Counted from the first letter of the stretch, positions 7,856 to 15,458 are shown. The stretch is DNA of 64,000 nucleotides from Rarobacter faecitabidus (GCF_006716265.1 NZ_VFOS01000004.1:1-64000); one strand, 5' to 3'. The notes: generated by a model from the letters alone, not told the origin. Program-made: numbers and translations.

Positions 7856-7951
7856 TCCCCCATCCTCCGCAGATGGTCATGACCCTGGGCATGCTTTTCG
7901 CCCAGGGTCATGACCATTTTTGGGTGCTGCGGGATTCGGGAGGAGCGAGCG
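7856..7951 (+). repeat. 96-bp direct repeat, copy 2 (third tRNA 3' end module)
   Basis: Exact copy of 7643-7738. It is preceded by the variant linker (GACGGAG, then the tRNA 3' end) and breaks off after GCGAGCG into unrelated sequence that leads into the dyad repeat at 7964. Confidence 0.9.
7873..7920 (+). terminator. Terminator of module 3
   Basis: Same hairpin as 7660-7708 (eighteen-base perfect stem, nine-base loop, TTTTT). Confidence 0.85.
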
Positions 7952-7963
7952 GATCCCGCAGAG

Positions 7964-8023
7964 CACCCGTTAGGGCTGCCCGACACCCGATACATCGTGT
8001 GCTCAACAACCACAACCGGCGCT
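7964..8023. repeat. Dispersed dyad repeat, copy A
   Basis: Begins CACCCGTTAGGGCTG and ends ACAACCACAACCGGCG. The same layout recurs at 36603-36660 and, inverted, at 52319-52376. The ends are imperfect inverted repeats around an ACACCCG...CGTGTG centre. It lies in the 235 bases between the tRNA modules and the permease gene. Confidence 0.75.
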
Positions 8024-8186
8024 CCCATCGTCCAACACGCGGCTGCACGCGTATCCAGATCCACGAGAGACACGCAGCCGGATACACGAGGGGTAAGGGA
8101 CCTACGGCGTATTGGGCTGCCCATGCGGGACACCACAATGTGGGAGTACATTTCACACCAAACGCTCCCGATGAAGTGAGGCGACC

Positions 8187-9746
8187 ATGGCGAGTTCGAA
8201 TTCTCGCGTGCTGACAAACCGGATGGGCCATTGGCTCTCCTCTTTCGGCAACGCCGTCGTGAGGCGCAAGCCGGTGGAGCAGTCGCTCCTAGCCATGCAG
8301 GATCCGACCCGATCCCTCAAGCGGGAACTCACCGCGATGGACCTCGCGATCCTCGGTGTCGCGGTCGCGGTCGGCGCGGGCATCTTCTCGGTCGGGGCGA
8401 CCGCAGCGGCCAACTACGCGGGCCCCGGCGTCATCCTGTCGTTCGTGATCGCAGCGGTCGTGTGCGGCCTGGCGGTAATGTGCTACGCCGAGTTCGCGTC
8501 CACGCTGCCGGTGTCGGGCTCCGCCTACACGTACTCGTACACGACGATGGGCGAACTCATCGCGTGGATCATCGGATGGGACCTGATCCTGGAGATGCTG
8601 CTCGCGGGCTCGGTGATCGCCAAGTTCTGGGGCGTGTACCTGGCGGACGCATTCCGCCTCTTCCACGTGGAGATTCCGCTGACCTTCACAGTCTTCGGGA
8701 TCGAGGCGACGTGGGGGCCGATCCTGATCGTGGGCATCTTCACGACTCTGCTGGTTCTGGGCACCAAGCTCAGCACGCGCGTGACGAACATCTTCACGAT
8801 CATCAAGGTCGGCATCACGCTGTTCGTGATCGTCGCGGGCATCGGATACATCAAGGTGGCGAACTACACGCCGTTCATCCCTGCGTCACAGCCTGCCGAG
8901 CACAAGTCGACGCTCGAACAGCCCCTCTTCGCCTTCCTGTCCGGCCTGAACCCATCCACGTTCGGGTTCGTGGGCGTGCTGTCGGCAGCGGCGCTCGTGT
9001 TCTTCGCGTTCATCGGCTTCGATGTCGTGGCCACCACCGCCGAGGAGGCGAAGGATCCGCAGCGCACCCTGCCCCGGGGAATCCTGGGCGGGCTCGCGAT
9101 CGTCTCAGTGCTCTACATCCTCGTCACGCTCGTGGTGACGGGCATGGTCTCGTACAAGGATCTCGCCGCGAGCGGCACCCCCTCACTGACGACGGCCTTC
9201 GAACTGGTCGGCGCGACGTGGGCGGGCAAAGTTATCTCGATCGGCATCCTGTTCGGACTGACCACGGTCGTGATGGTGCTCCTGCTCGGCCTGACGCGCA
9301 TCGTCTTCTCGATGAGCCGCGACGGCCTGCTTCCTCGTGGCATGTCCAAGACCTCGGAGCGCTATCGGACGCCCGCTCGTCTGCAGATCGGCGTGGGCAT
9401 CATCGTGGCGCTGATCGCCGGGGTCGCCAAGGTCGAGTTGCTCGAGGAGATGATCAACATCGGCACCCTGTCGGCGTTCGTGCTGGTCAGTTTCGGCATC
9501 CCGATCCTGCGGCGTACGCGTCCCGACCTCAAGCGCGGATTCCGAGTCCCATTCTCGCCGTGGCTACCGATCGCCGCGGGCGTGGCCTGCCTGTGGCTCA
9601 TGACGAACCTGACGGTCGTCACGTGGGCTCGCTTCCTCGTCTGGCTCCTCGTGGGCTTCACCATCTGGTTCTGCTATGGGCGCCGCCACTCCGTGGCAGG
9701 CCAGCAGGACATGGCCGCATCAGGACGCCCCTCAGAGGTCGGCTGA
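8187..9746 (+). CDS. APC-superfamily (cationic) amino acid permease
   Basis: A 519-residue secondary transporter, probably an amino acid:proton symporter in the cytoplasmic membrane. After about 45 cytoplasmic residues, the first helix carries the APC signature AVGAGIFSVGATAA. Roughly twelve further hydrophobic segments follow, with the conserved FIGFDVVATTAEEAKDP stretch and LGLTRIVFSMSRDGLLP typical of the CAT/YfnA branch (Lys/Arg/His or broad-range permeases). GTGAGG lies six bases before the ATG. It converges on an Lrp regulator and aminotransferase, suggesting uptake for catabolism. Substrate is not determined. Confidence 0.9.
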   Translation: MASSNSRVLTNRMGHWLSSFGNAVVRRKPVEQSLLAMQDPTRSLKRELTAMDLAILGVAVAVGAGIFSVGATAAANYAGPGVILSFVIAAVVCGLAVMCYAEFASTLPVSGSAYTYSYTTMGELIAWIIGWDLILEMLLAGSVIAKFWGVYLADAFRLFHVEIPLTFTVFGIEATWGPILIVGIFTTLLVLGTKLSTRVTNIFTIIKVGITLFVIVAGIGYIKVANYTPFIPASQPAEHKSTLEQPLFAFLSGLNPSTFGFVGVLSAAALVFFAFIGFDVVATTAEEAKDPQRTLPRGILGGLAIVSVLYILVTLVVTGMVSYKDLAASGTPSLTTAFELVGATWAGKVISIGILFGLTTVVMVLLLGLTRIVFSMSRDGLLPRGMSKTSERYRTPARLQIGVGIIVALIAGVAKVELLEEMINIGTLSAFVLVSFGIPILRRTRPDLKRGFRVPFSPWLPIAAGVACLWLMTNLTVVTWARFLVWLLVGFTIWFCYGRRHSVAGQQDMAASGRPSEVG

Positions 9747-9762
9747 CCCTCGGGAATGGACG

Positions 9763-10245
9763 CTACTCCTCGAAGTAGGTCTGCAGGATCAGCGTGGTCT
9801 GCGTCGAGACGGGAACGGTCGAGTGAATCTCGTTGAGCAGTTCTTCGAGCTCGGTCGGAGAGCCGGTGCGCACCAGCAGCATGTAACTGGGCGCGCCTGC
9901 GATCGAGTAACACGATTCGACGCCGGCGATCTCGGCCAGCTTGTCCGGTATCTCCGACTGCCGTGAGTAGTCGAGCGGCGTGATGGAGACGAACGCCGAG
10001 ATAGGCCGCCCCAGAGCCTCGTGGTTGACGACCGCCCGGTAGCGCTCGATCACCCCGCGGCGTTCAAGTTTCTGCACGCGCGATTGCACGGCGGACACCG
10101 ACAGCCCTGTTTCCTGCGACAGTTTCGATAGCGTCGCCCTGCCATCGGCGACCAGTGCCGAAAGGATTGCGCTGTCGATCTCGTCCACGGAACCCTCGGC
10201 CGCGCTACGCTGCGGACGGGCGGGCTCGGAAGTGCGGGAGGCCAT
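9763..10245 (-). CDS. Lrp/AsnC-family transcriptional regulator
   Basis: A 160-residue regulator. A 20-residue polar leader precedes the winged helix-turn-helix (DEIDSAILSALVADGRATLSKLSQETGLS, then VQSRVQKLERRGVI), followed by the RAM ligand-binding beta-alpha-beta domain with the GVESCYSIAGAPSYML turn. Such proteins form octamers and sense amino acids. It lies ten bases downstream of the aminotransferase gene on the same strand and converges with the permease, so it may autoregulate and control amino acid uptake and transamination. Confidence 0.9.
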   Translation of the reverse strand: MASRTSEPARPQRSAAEGSVDEIDSAILSALVADGRATLSKLSQETGLSVSAVQSRVQKLERRGVIERYRAVVNHEALGRPISAFVSITPLDYSRQSEIPDKLAEIAGVESCYSIAGAPSYMLLVRTGSPTELEELLNEIHSTVPVSTQTTLILQTYFEE

Positions 10246-10254
10246 GCCGGAAGC

Positions 10255-11490
10255 CTACCGGCTGGGGTCGCCGAGCGATCGGGCGAATTCCACGATGCGG
10301 GCCATCCCGCTCGCGATGTCATCCTCGTTGCCGGCGTAGGAGATCCGGACGAACCCGTCTCCGGCGCTGCCGAATGCCTCGCCGGGGATGACCGCGACGT
10401 GGAACTCGTCCAGGAGGCGTTCGCTGAATTCGCGCGATCCAAGGCCGGTCCCGCGCACGTCGACGAACGCGTAGAAGGCGCCCTCGGGGGCGACCAGGCG
10501 CAGTTCGGGGCAGTCGCGTAGCGCGTCGATCACGATCTGGCGGCGCCGCGCATACTGGGCGCGCATCTCGTCCACCTCGGTCTGCAGGCCTGTCAGTGCA
10601 GCGACGGCCGCATACTGGGCGGGTGCGTTGTTGGACGAGTTGATCGTCTCCGCGATCTTCGACGTCTCGGCGATCAGGTCCGCCGGGCCGAGCATGTAGC
10701 CGATGCGCCACCCCGTCATCGCGTAAGTCTTGGAGAGCGAGTCAACGACGACGGTGCGTTCCTTCATCCCTGGGATGGCGGCGATGCTGGCCGCGCTGGG
10801 GGTTTTCCCGAGGGCTTTCGAGGACGAGTTCTCCGTCGCTTCACCGTAGACGAACGGGTGGTAGACCTCGTCCGATATCACCCAGAGGCCATGGTCACGG
10901 CACACGTCGCCGATGCGGGCCAGTTCGCTGGCGGGAGTGACGGCGCCGGTGGGGTTGGAGGGCGAGTTGATGATGATGGCGCGGGTGCGATCGGTGATGG
11001 CCGCGGCGATGTCGTCGGCGTCCATCCGCATAGCGTTCTCGGCGCGCAAGGCGACGTGCACGGGCGTGGCCGAAGCAAGGACGATCTGCGCGTCATACGA
11101 GGCGAAGTGTGGTGTGCAGAGAAGGATCTCGTCACCGGGATCGGCGATGGCACGCAAGGCCAGGTAGAGGCCGAGGGTAGCCCCAGGTACGGCCTGGATC
11201 TCGCTCGCCGGATCGTACGTGAGCCCTTTGACTCGCTGGGAGTAGCCGGCGATGGCGCGGCGCAGTTCGGGAATGCCGAGGACGTTGGTGTAGTGGGTGC
11301 GTCCCTGGCTGATGGCGACCTGGCCCGCCTGCGCCACGTGGTGTGGCGCGGTGAAGCTCGGCTCGCCCACCGCGAAGGAGATGACGTCCTCGTAGCGCTC
11401 CAGGCGGTCGAAGACGTCGCGGATGCCGGATCGGGGTGAAGCAGATGCCGCGGCGGAAAGACGGGCACGCTTCGGAGCCTTTTGCAACAT
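10255..11490 (-). CDS. Class I/II PLP-dependent aminotransferase
   Basis: A 411-residue fold-type I aminotransferase. The Schiff-base lysine is in VDSLSKTYAMTGWRIGY. The NSPSNPTG motif and the SDEVYHPF Asp/Tyr pair contact PLP, and RISYA near the C-terminus supplies the substrate-carboxylate arginine. The family includes aspartate, alanine and aromatic aminotransferases; the substrate cannot be assigned. It is co-directional with the Lrp gene (ten-base gap), so the two probably form an operon. The start has AGGGGGA seven bases upstream of the ATG. Confidence 0.88.
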   Translation of the reverse strand: MLQKAPKRARLSAAASASPRSGIRDVFDRLERYEDVISFAVGEPSFTAPHHVAQAGQVAISQGRTHYTNVLGIPELRRAIAGYSQRVKGLTYDPASEIQAVPGATLGLYLALRAIADPGDEILLCTPHFASYDAQIVLASATPVHVALRAENAMRMDADDIAAAITDRTRAIIINSPSNPTGAVTPASELARIGDVCRDHGLWVISDEVYHPFVYGEATENSSSKALGKTPSAASIAAIPGMKERTVVVDSLSKTYAMTGWRIGYMLGPADLIAETSKIAETINSSNNAPAQYAAVAALTGLQTEVDEMRAQYARRRQIVIDALRDCPELRLVAPEGAFYAFVDVRGTGLGSREFSERLLDEFHVAVIPGEAFGSAGDGFVRISYAGNEDDIASGMARIVEFARSLGDPSR

Positions 11491-11650
11491 TCATTCCCCC
11501 TTGATCGAGGTTTACCGTATTATTTCCTTCCCTAGGTTACTACTGACGTATTTCTTGCACGTTACGCTGCGGCGTTGATCGCATCACACTTCGGGCACGA
11601 TCCGCGCCCTCACCCCCGAATGGAAGAACCGGGCTGAGTACAATCGCCGT

Positions 11651-11953
11651 ATGATCTTCCGTGCGATCGGCGAGGACCGTCCTTACCCCGACCACGGTCT
11701 GTCGACGCCGCGGCAGTGGTCCGACGTCGCCCCGCGACAGGTGCGACTCGACCAGTTGGTGACGACCAAGCGAACCCTCGATCTTGATACGCTTCTGTCC
11801 GAGGATTCCACCTTCTATGGCGACCTGTTCGCCCACGTGGTGGAGTACAAGGGAGTCATGTACCTCGAGGATGGGCTACACCGAGCGTTGCGCGCTGCGC
11901 TTCAGCAGCGGCAACTGTTGCACGCTCGGGTGCTCGTGCTCGACGCACGCTAG
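11651..11953 (+). CDS. Conserved actinobacterial small protein (VapB-like annotation)
   Basis: A 100-residue cytoplasmic protein with WSDVAPRQVRLDQLVTTKR and ...YLEDGLHRALRAALQQRQ near the end. This sequence pattern is highly conserved across actinobacteria. It has been labelled a VapB-family antitoxin by automated annotation, yet it carries no ribbon-helix-helix or AbrB motif I can see, and no toxin gene is adjacent. The DGLHRA element is reminiscent of ParB/sulfiredoxin-type nucleotide-binding loops. Coupled to the downstream LytR-C gene with an eleven-base gap. Function unknown. Confidence 0.8.
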   Translation: MIFRAIGEDRPYPDHGLSTPRQWSDVAPRQVRLDQLVTTKRTLDLDTLLSEDSTFYGDLFAHVVEYKGVMYLEDGLHRALRAALQQRQLLHARVLVLDAR

Positions 11954-11964
11954 TAGGGAGTTTG

Positions 11965-12630
11965 GTGGCCACCAACGACAAGCAGCCCGTCGACCCTGTG
12001 GTTCGGGCGCGCCGGCAACGCATTCGCCGTAAGCGAGCGCGCCAATCGGTCGTCTTCGGTGTGCTCATCGCGGCCATGGCGCTAGCGGCTCTGGGCGCGG
12101 TCGCCATCTACAACGGTGCGGTATCGATGCCGTTCGCGCGGGGCTTCTCGTCCACCGTGATTCCCGCCGACGATCCGATCGTGCCGGCGTGCCTCGTCGA
12201 GGGCAAGGAAAAGCCGATCGGCTATAAGAAGGTACGCGTCCGCGTCTACAACGCCTCCGAACGCCGCGGGCTCGCCGCGACTACAGCGAAGTCGCTGGAA
12301 GAGCGCGGCTTCACGATCCTGGCGACTGGCAACGTGAAAACCGGCGTGCAGAACGCCAAGATCGCCTACGGTGCCAAGGGTGTTGGCCGCGCCTACACGC
12401 TGGCCGCGCAGATCCCCGGCGTCGTGCTGCAATACGACGCCCGCACGAACGCGCAGATCGATCTGACCGTCGGGCAGGGATTCGACGGGCTCATCCCGGA
12501 GGACGAGGTCAAGCTCGAGACCGGCGTGCCCATGAACAACCTCCCGGGCTGCCAGCCGCTCGCCGAGTTGACCCCGGCGCCCGCACCCGCATCCGCCGCG
12601 CCGACCGAGGACGCCACCGCCAGCAGCTGA
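11965..12630 (+). CDS. Membrane-anchored LytR C-terminal domain protein
   Basis: A 221-residue protein. A basic N-terminus (RARRQRIRRKRARQS) precedes one transmembrane helix at about residues 29-49, then an extracytoplasmic LytR_C domain (VRVRVYNASERRGLA ... GVVLQYDARTNAQIDLTVGQGF) and a Pro/Ala-rich tail. LytR_C domains occur in wall-associated proteins of actinobacteria. Both TTG (11962) and GTG (11965) are possible; the GTG with GGGAG four bases upstream was chosen. It follows the 100-residue gene closely and probably shares its transcript. Confidence 0.85.
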   Translation: MATNDKQPVDPVVRARRQRIRRKRARQSVVFGVLIAAMALAALGAVAIYNGAVSMPFARGFSSTVIPADDPIVPACLVEGKEKPIGYKKVRVRVYNASERRGLAATTAKSLEERGFTILATGNVKTGVQNAKIAYGAKGVGRAYTLAAQIPGVVLQYDARTNAQIDLTVGQGFDGLIPEDEVKLETGVPMNNLPGCQPLAELTPAPAPASAAPTEDATASS

Positions 12631-12955
12631 CGCGCCATCCGCCATGAGCCCGGGACTGCGCCGGGTTAGGCGCCTCATCGACTCAATCTCACCGCATGGC
12701 CCGGATTCAAGGCGGGCATTGCGGAGCGTCCATCACGCCAACCTCGCATCCCGCGCCGGCGATACTACGGGCAAACAGGGTGTCGATCGGGACGTGCGAT
12801 CCGCATGCGGGCACACCAACGAACCCGACCGGGCCGCAGCCGGGCCACCGAGCCACACCCGCGAGCAGCTACACCACCGGCATGAAGGCCGCACCTACCA
12901 CCGGCCCTAACACCGACACGCGCGACAAGACGACCCACACCCGCAACAAAATGAC
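12631..12955. other. Intergenic stretch with no gene seen
   Basis: About 325 bases after the LytR_C gene. Open frames here are short, lack ribosome binding sites and have codon bias unlike the neighbours. Sequence is rich in CACACC/GACC words; no hairpin or promoter could be supported. Confidence 0.5.
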
Positions 12956-12958
12956 AAA

Positions 12959-12989
12959 CGCCCGAACCCACGTTTCGTGGGTTCGGGCG
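12959..12989 (-). terminator. Terminator of the distant tRNA-Ser(CGA) module
   Basis: CGCCCGAACCCACG and CGTGGGTTCGGGCG pair perfectly around TTT; on the minus strand the hairpin is followed by TTTGTCATTTTG. It lies just beyond the tRNA 3' fragment at 13016-13058, mirroring the module layout at 14574-14666. Confidence 0.8.
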
Positions 12990-13015
12990 TCCGGGATGTC
13001 CTGCGACATCGCAAT

Positions 13016-13058
13016 GGCGGTAGCGGTGGGAGCCGTCACTCGCTGACGCTCGCTCCTC
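13016..13058 (-). repeat. 43-bp direct repeat, distal copy (tRNA-Ser 3' end plus linker)
   Basis: Identical to 14624-14666: starts GGCGGTAGCGGTGGGA (complement of the tRNA-Ser(CGA) 3' end), then the complement of the module linker, ending CGCTCGCTCCTC. It continues with ACATTTGGCGG, the same bases that join the terminator and tRNA end at 14726-14736, so the copy looks recombinant. Confidence 0.85.
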
Positions 13059-13243
13059 ACATTTGGCGGGCGCTCTGCAGAACAGTCGGAACGAGCAAGT
13101 GTGGCGACACGTCAAGCAACTGATACTTCAGTTCAAGAGCCAGGAAGTGAACCCTGTCTAGCCTGAACCTTCGTCACGGCTCATTGTGCGCACCTAGTAG
13201 CGATCCTTCCTGGAAGAGCGGCCGCCGTCCGACAGGCGCGTTT

Positions 13244-13612
13244 CTATCGAGATCCCTGCGGGCTCACCGGAGCCTCACGCCGTCGACGGACTGGCTTGGT
13301 GTTGAGCCAGAAGCCTTCGATAAGGACGAAGCATCCGATAACTGATTGCATAGCACCGATGGTCACCCAATCTGCGTACGCAAGTGTCACGAACACCGCT
13401 ACGACGGCACTGACGATCATGGTGGCAATAACGCTCGAACGCTCGGCGGCTCGGCTACGCGCAAGCAGTGGTACTACCACTAGGTGCACCACTGAAAGGA
13501 CTGCCAGTAGCAGTAGGTACGTGCGAGGAACGTGCGTTGCGATGAACGGCAAAATAGCCGGTAAGACTACGGCCGTTCGGATCAACGCAGCCCATTGGAC
13601 CCAAGTCATCAT
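13244..13612 (-). CDS. Small membrane protein (about four helices), unknown function
   Basis: A 123-residue protein starting MMTWVQWAALIRTAV. Four hydrophobic segments are visible (about residues 6-25, 29-50, 58-80 and 88-108) with a basic C-terminus (NTKPVRRRREAP). The frame is open further upstream, but that extension has biased, non-protein-like composition. It begins 18 bases after the stop of the truncated peptide gene on the same strand, so it was probably its operon partner, for example an immunity or export protein. That role is inference from context only. Confidence 0.6.
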   Translation of the reverse strand: MMTWVQWAALIRTAVVLPAILPFIATHVPRTYLLLLAVLSVVHLVVVPLLARSRAAERSSVIATMIVSAVVAVFVTLAYADWVTIGAMQSVIGCFVLIEGFWLNTKPVRRRREAPVSPQGSR

Positions 13613-13629
13613 TTGCAGTAACCACCCGA

Positions 13630-13805
13630 CTAGATGTCCGGAACATAAGCGATAGCATGAATGTACTTCACTTTGAGACACATCCCGCGAATATCGGCAC
13701 GGTTCGCCTGCTCGACGATCGCGCCGATTGCCAAACTGCAGGTGGCTCCACCCGCTTTCGTAATTGCTCCGATCGCTACATTGGCACCGAGCGCTCCCGC
13801 GCTCG
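13630..13805 (-). pseudogene. C-terminal remnant of a Gly/Ala-rich hydrophobic peptide gene
   Basis: An open frame runs out of the IS256-type left inverted repeat and stops at 13630-13632. Its last 57 codons give a Gly/Ala/Ile-rich segment (GALGANVAIGAITKAGGAT), a Cys, a second hydrophobic stretch (SLAIGAIVEQANRAD), then RGMCLKVKYIHAIAY and a short end. A hydrophobic double-Cys tail of this kind is common in small secreted or bacteriocin-like peptides. The N-terminus with any signal peptide has been removed by the insertion. Coding status rests on composition and on the close-set downstream gene. Confidence 0.5.
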
Positions 13806-14525
13806 GGTCTGTCCGATATACGGTGTGTGGGTCCGGCGGTTTTCATTAGTGAGTGGTTCTCTCGAACCGTCCGGCGAAGGTGATCGGATGCGCGTTGAGC
13901 GCTGGTTTCCACCTGATCACCCAGCGTGCTCTCCCGCCGCCGGTGGGTTCAAGCGACCTCGTCACGAGATAGAGACGTTTCAGCGCAGCAGCCTCGTTGG
14001 GGAAATGCCCGCGCGCCCGGACCGCGCGCCGGTACCGGGCGTTGATCGATTCGATCGCGTTCGTGGTGCAGATCACTCGGCGGATTTCGACATGTATTCC
14101 AGGAACGCACGCGTTCTCCGCCCAGGACGATCACCCGCTCGAAGGACCCGTCACGATCTCCAGGAACCATGATCTCCACGGGCCCGATTTCGGTGAGCAA
14201 GGTCTTCACGCGCGTCCCGTTGCGCATATCCTCCGCGATCGGGGTCCCGCCGTGCTCATGACCGAGATGCTCGGTCAGCTCCGCTTCCAACGCCGTCTCG
14301 AGCACACTGTTCGTGAGCTGGCTGAGCATGCCACCCGGCCCGGCAAACTCACACCCTATTCCTTCGCTTGCGCGAGCAAACGCGCCGCGAGCTCCTTCTG
14401 ATCGATGATCTCCTCAGTCACAGGATCAATCATCTCCTCGTCAACGACGATATCGGTCGTGTCAGCCACGGCCATCTCCTTTCGGATCAGACCGGACCCT
14501 CACACACCGTTATTAAGACAGTCCC
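13805..14525 (-). mobile_element. Internally deleted IS256-family element
   Basis: Imperfect terminal inverted repeats are visible: GGGTCTGTCC...ACGGTGTGTGGGTCCGG from 13805, and on the other strand GGGACTGTC...ACGGTGTGTGAGGGTCCGG ending at 14525. The 721-bp element contains only the two ends of the transposase gene; a full-length relative would be about 1.3-1.4 kb. No target duplication is evident. The left end interrupts the peptide gene. Confidence 0.85.
13846..14475 (-). pseudogene. IS256-family (mutator-type) transposase, broken
   Basis: The N-terminal part reads ADTTDIVVDEEMIDP onward, then an in-frame TAG after AQAKE and a one-base deletion shortly after. A second frame continues with MLSQLTNSVLETALEAELTEHLG and GTRVKTLLTEIGPVEI, typical of IS256 transposases. 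About 200 central residues holding the DDE catalytic triad are missing; the frame resumes with VICTTNAIESINARYRR near the C-terminus and stops at 13846. The original start was probably the GTG at 14469 with AAAGGAG six bases upstream. Three independent lesions make it non-functional. Confidence 0.9.
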
Positions 14526-14573
14526 GAAACCAGAGGTCACGCCCACGGCAACCTCAAGACGCTAGGAGACGAG

Positions 14574-14608
14574 AAAACCCCCGGCGAACTTGCGTTCACC
14601 GGGGGTTC
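14574..14608 (-). terminator. Terminator of the second tRNA-Ser(CGA) module
   Basis: On the minus strand AACCCCCGGTGAAC pairs with GTTCGCCGGGGGTT (one G-T pair) around a GCAA loop, followed by TTCTCG. Confidence 0.82.
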
Positions 14609-14623
14609 CAACGTGTACTACTT

Positions 14624-14666
14624 GGCGGTAGCGGTGGGAGCCGTCACTCGCTGACGCTCGCTCCTC
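14624..14666 (-). repeat. 43-bp direct repeat, proximal copy (tRNA 3' end plus linker)
   Basis: Identical to 13016-13058. On the minus strand it reads linker hairpin (GAGGAGCGAGCG...GGCTCC), then CCACCGCTACCGCC, the 3' end of the tRNA-Ser at 14731-14820, without the tRNA body. Confidence 0.88.
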
Positions 14667-14687
14667 CCAAATCCCCCTCCGTCAGAT

Positions 14688-14731
14688 AAATGTGAGGAGC
14701 CCGCCCCTGACGGGACGGGCTCCTCACATTT
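14688..14731 (-). terminator. Terminator of tRNA-Ser(CGA)
   Basis: AAATGTGAGGAGCCCG pairs perfectly with CGGGCTCCTCACATTT around a twelve-base loop, immediately after the encoded CCA. The T-tract is short (ATTTATC). Confidence 0.85.
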
Positions 14732-14820
14732 GGCGGTAGCGGTGGGATTTGAACCCACGGTGGACTTTCACCCACACACGCTTTCGAGGCGTGCTCCTTA
14801 GGCCGCTCGGACACGCTACC
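14731..14820 (-). tRNA. tRNA-Ser (anticodon CGA)
   Basis: A 90-nt class II tRNA. The acceptor stem GGTAGCG/CGCTACC has discriminator G and an encoded CCA. The anticodon arm CACGC-CTCGAAA-GCGTG gives CGA. There is a long variable arm (TGTGGGTGAAAGTCCACC) and a T-arm GTGGG-TTCAAAT-CCCAC. It reads UCG codons. Its 3' end is duplicated downstream in two truncated copies. Confidence 0.95.
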
Positions 14821-14910
14821 TTGCGCCCGCTAGACTACCGCGAAACCCCTCGGAATTCCCAATCGACCATCTTTCAGCCCTCTGCAAATCGGCTAGACCT
14901 GCGAAAACGG

Positions 14911-15360
14911 CTACGTTCGATGCTCGGAGAAGAACTCGCGGAGCAAGGAGGAGCACTCGTCCTCGCGCACCTGGGCCACCACCTCGACGAAGTGATTCAT
15001 ACGGCGATCGCGTACCAGATCCCACACCGATCCGCAGGCGCCCATCTTGTCGTCCCACGCGCCGAAGACAACCCGCCGAACCCGCGATAGCAGGATCGCT
15101 CCGGCGCACATCGCACAGGGTTCGAGGGTCACGACCAGCGTGGCATCATCGAGGCGCCACGTGCCGCGCACGGCGGCGGCTTCGCGCAGTGCGACCACCT
15201 CGGCGTGCCCCGCCGGATCGTGAGCCGCCTCGCGCACGTTATACCCGCGCCCGATCACCTCGCCGTCCGCCGCCACCACCACAGCACCCACGGGGACATC
15301 CCCCTGAGTGGCCGCTGTCCGTGCCAGCGCGAGGGCCTCGTCCATAACGGCGCTCTGCAT
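14911..15360 (-). CDS. tadA: tRNA-specific adenosine deaminase TadA
   Basis: Converts adenosine 34 to inosine in tRNA-Arg(ACG). The zinc site is HAEVVAL (His and catalytic Glu) and TLEPCAMCAGA (two Cys), and the GVWDDKMGACGS-type loop near the end is typical of the family. Starting at MQSAVMDEAL gives 150 residues, the usual length. The frame extends to a GTG at 15393 and an ATG at 15417, but these overlap the upp promoter region and have no ribosome site. Divergent from upp. Confidence 0.93.
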   Translation of the reverse strand: MQSAVMDEALALARTAATQGDVPVGAVVVAADGEVIGRGYNVREAAHDPAGHAEVVALREAAAVRGTWRLDDATLVVTLEPCAMCAGAILLSRVRRVVFGAWDDKMGACGSVWDLVRDRRMNHFVEVVAQVREDECSSLLREFFSEHRT

Positions 15361-15458
15361 CCCGCCATCCGCACCCAGGTCCGCCGAAGTCACCACACAA
15401 GTGTGACACCGGCCCAAAGTCGCGGCGGCGGGGGCGCGCGGGGCGGTACGGTTGACGC

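Noticed and set aside
7519-8217. Long minus-strand reading frame across the tRNA modules
   Set aside because: It is built from repeat copies, as shown by duplicated peptide blocks, and contains no protein-like or conserved segment.
11651-11953. VapBC toxin-antitoxin system
   Set aside because: No PIN-domain toxin gene follows; the next gene is a LytR_C membrane protein.
12644-13046. Possible small genes after the LytR_C gene
   Set aside because: No ribosome binding sites, odd composition, and they run through the terminator and tRNA-end repeat.
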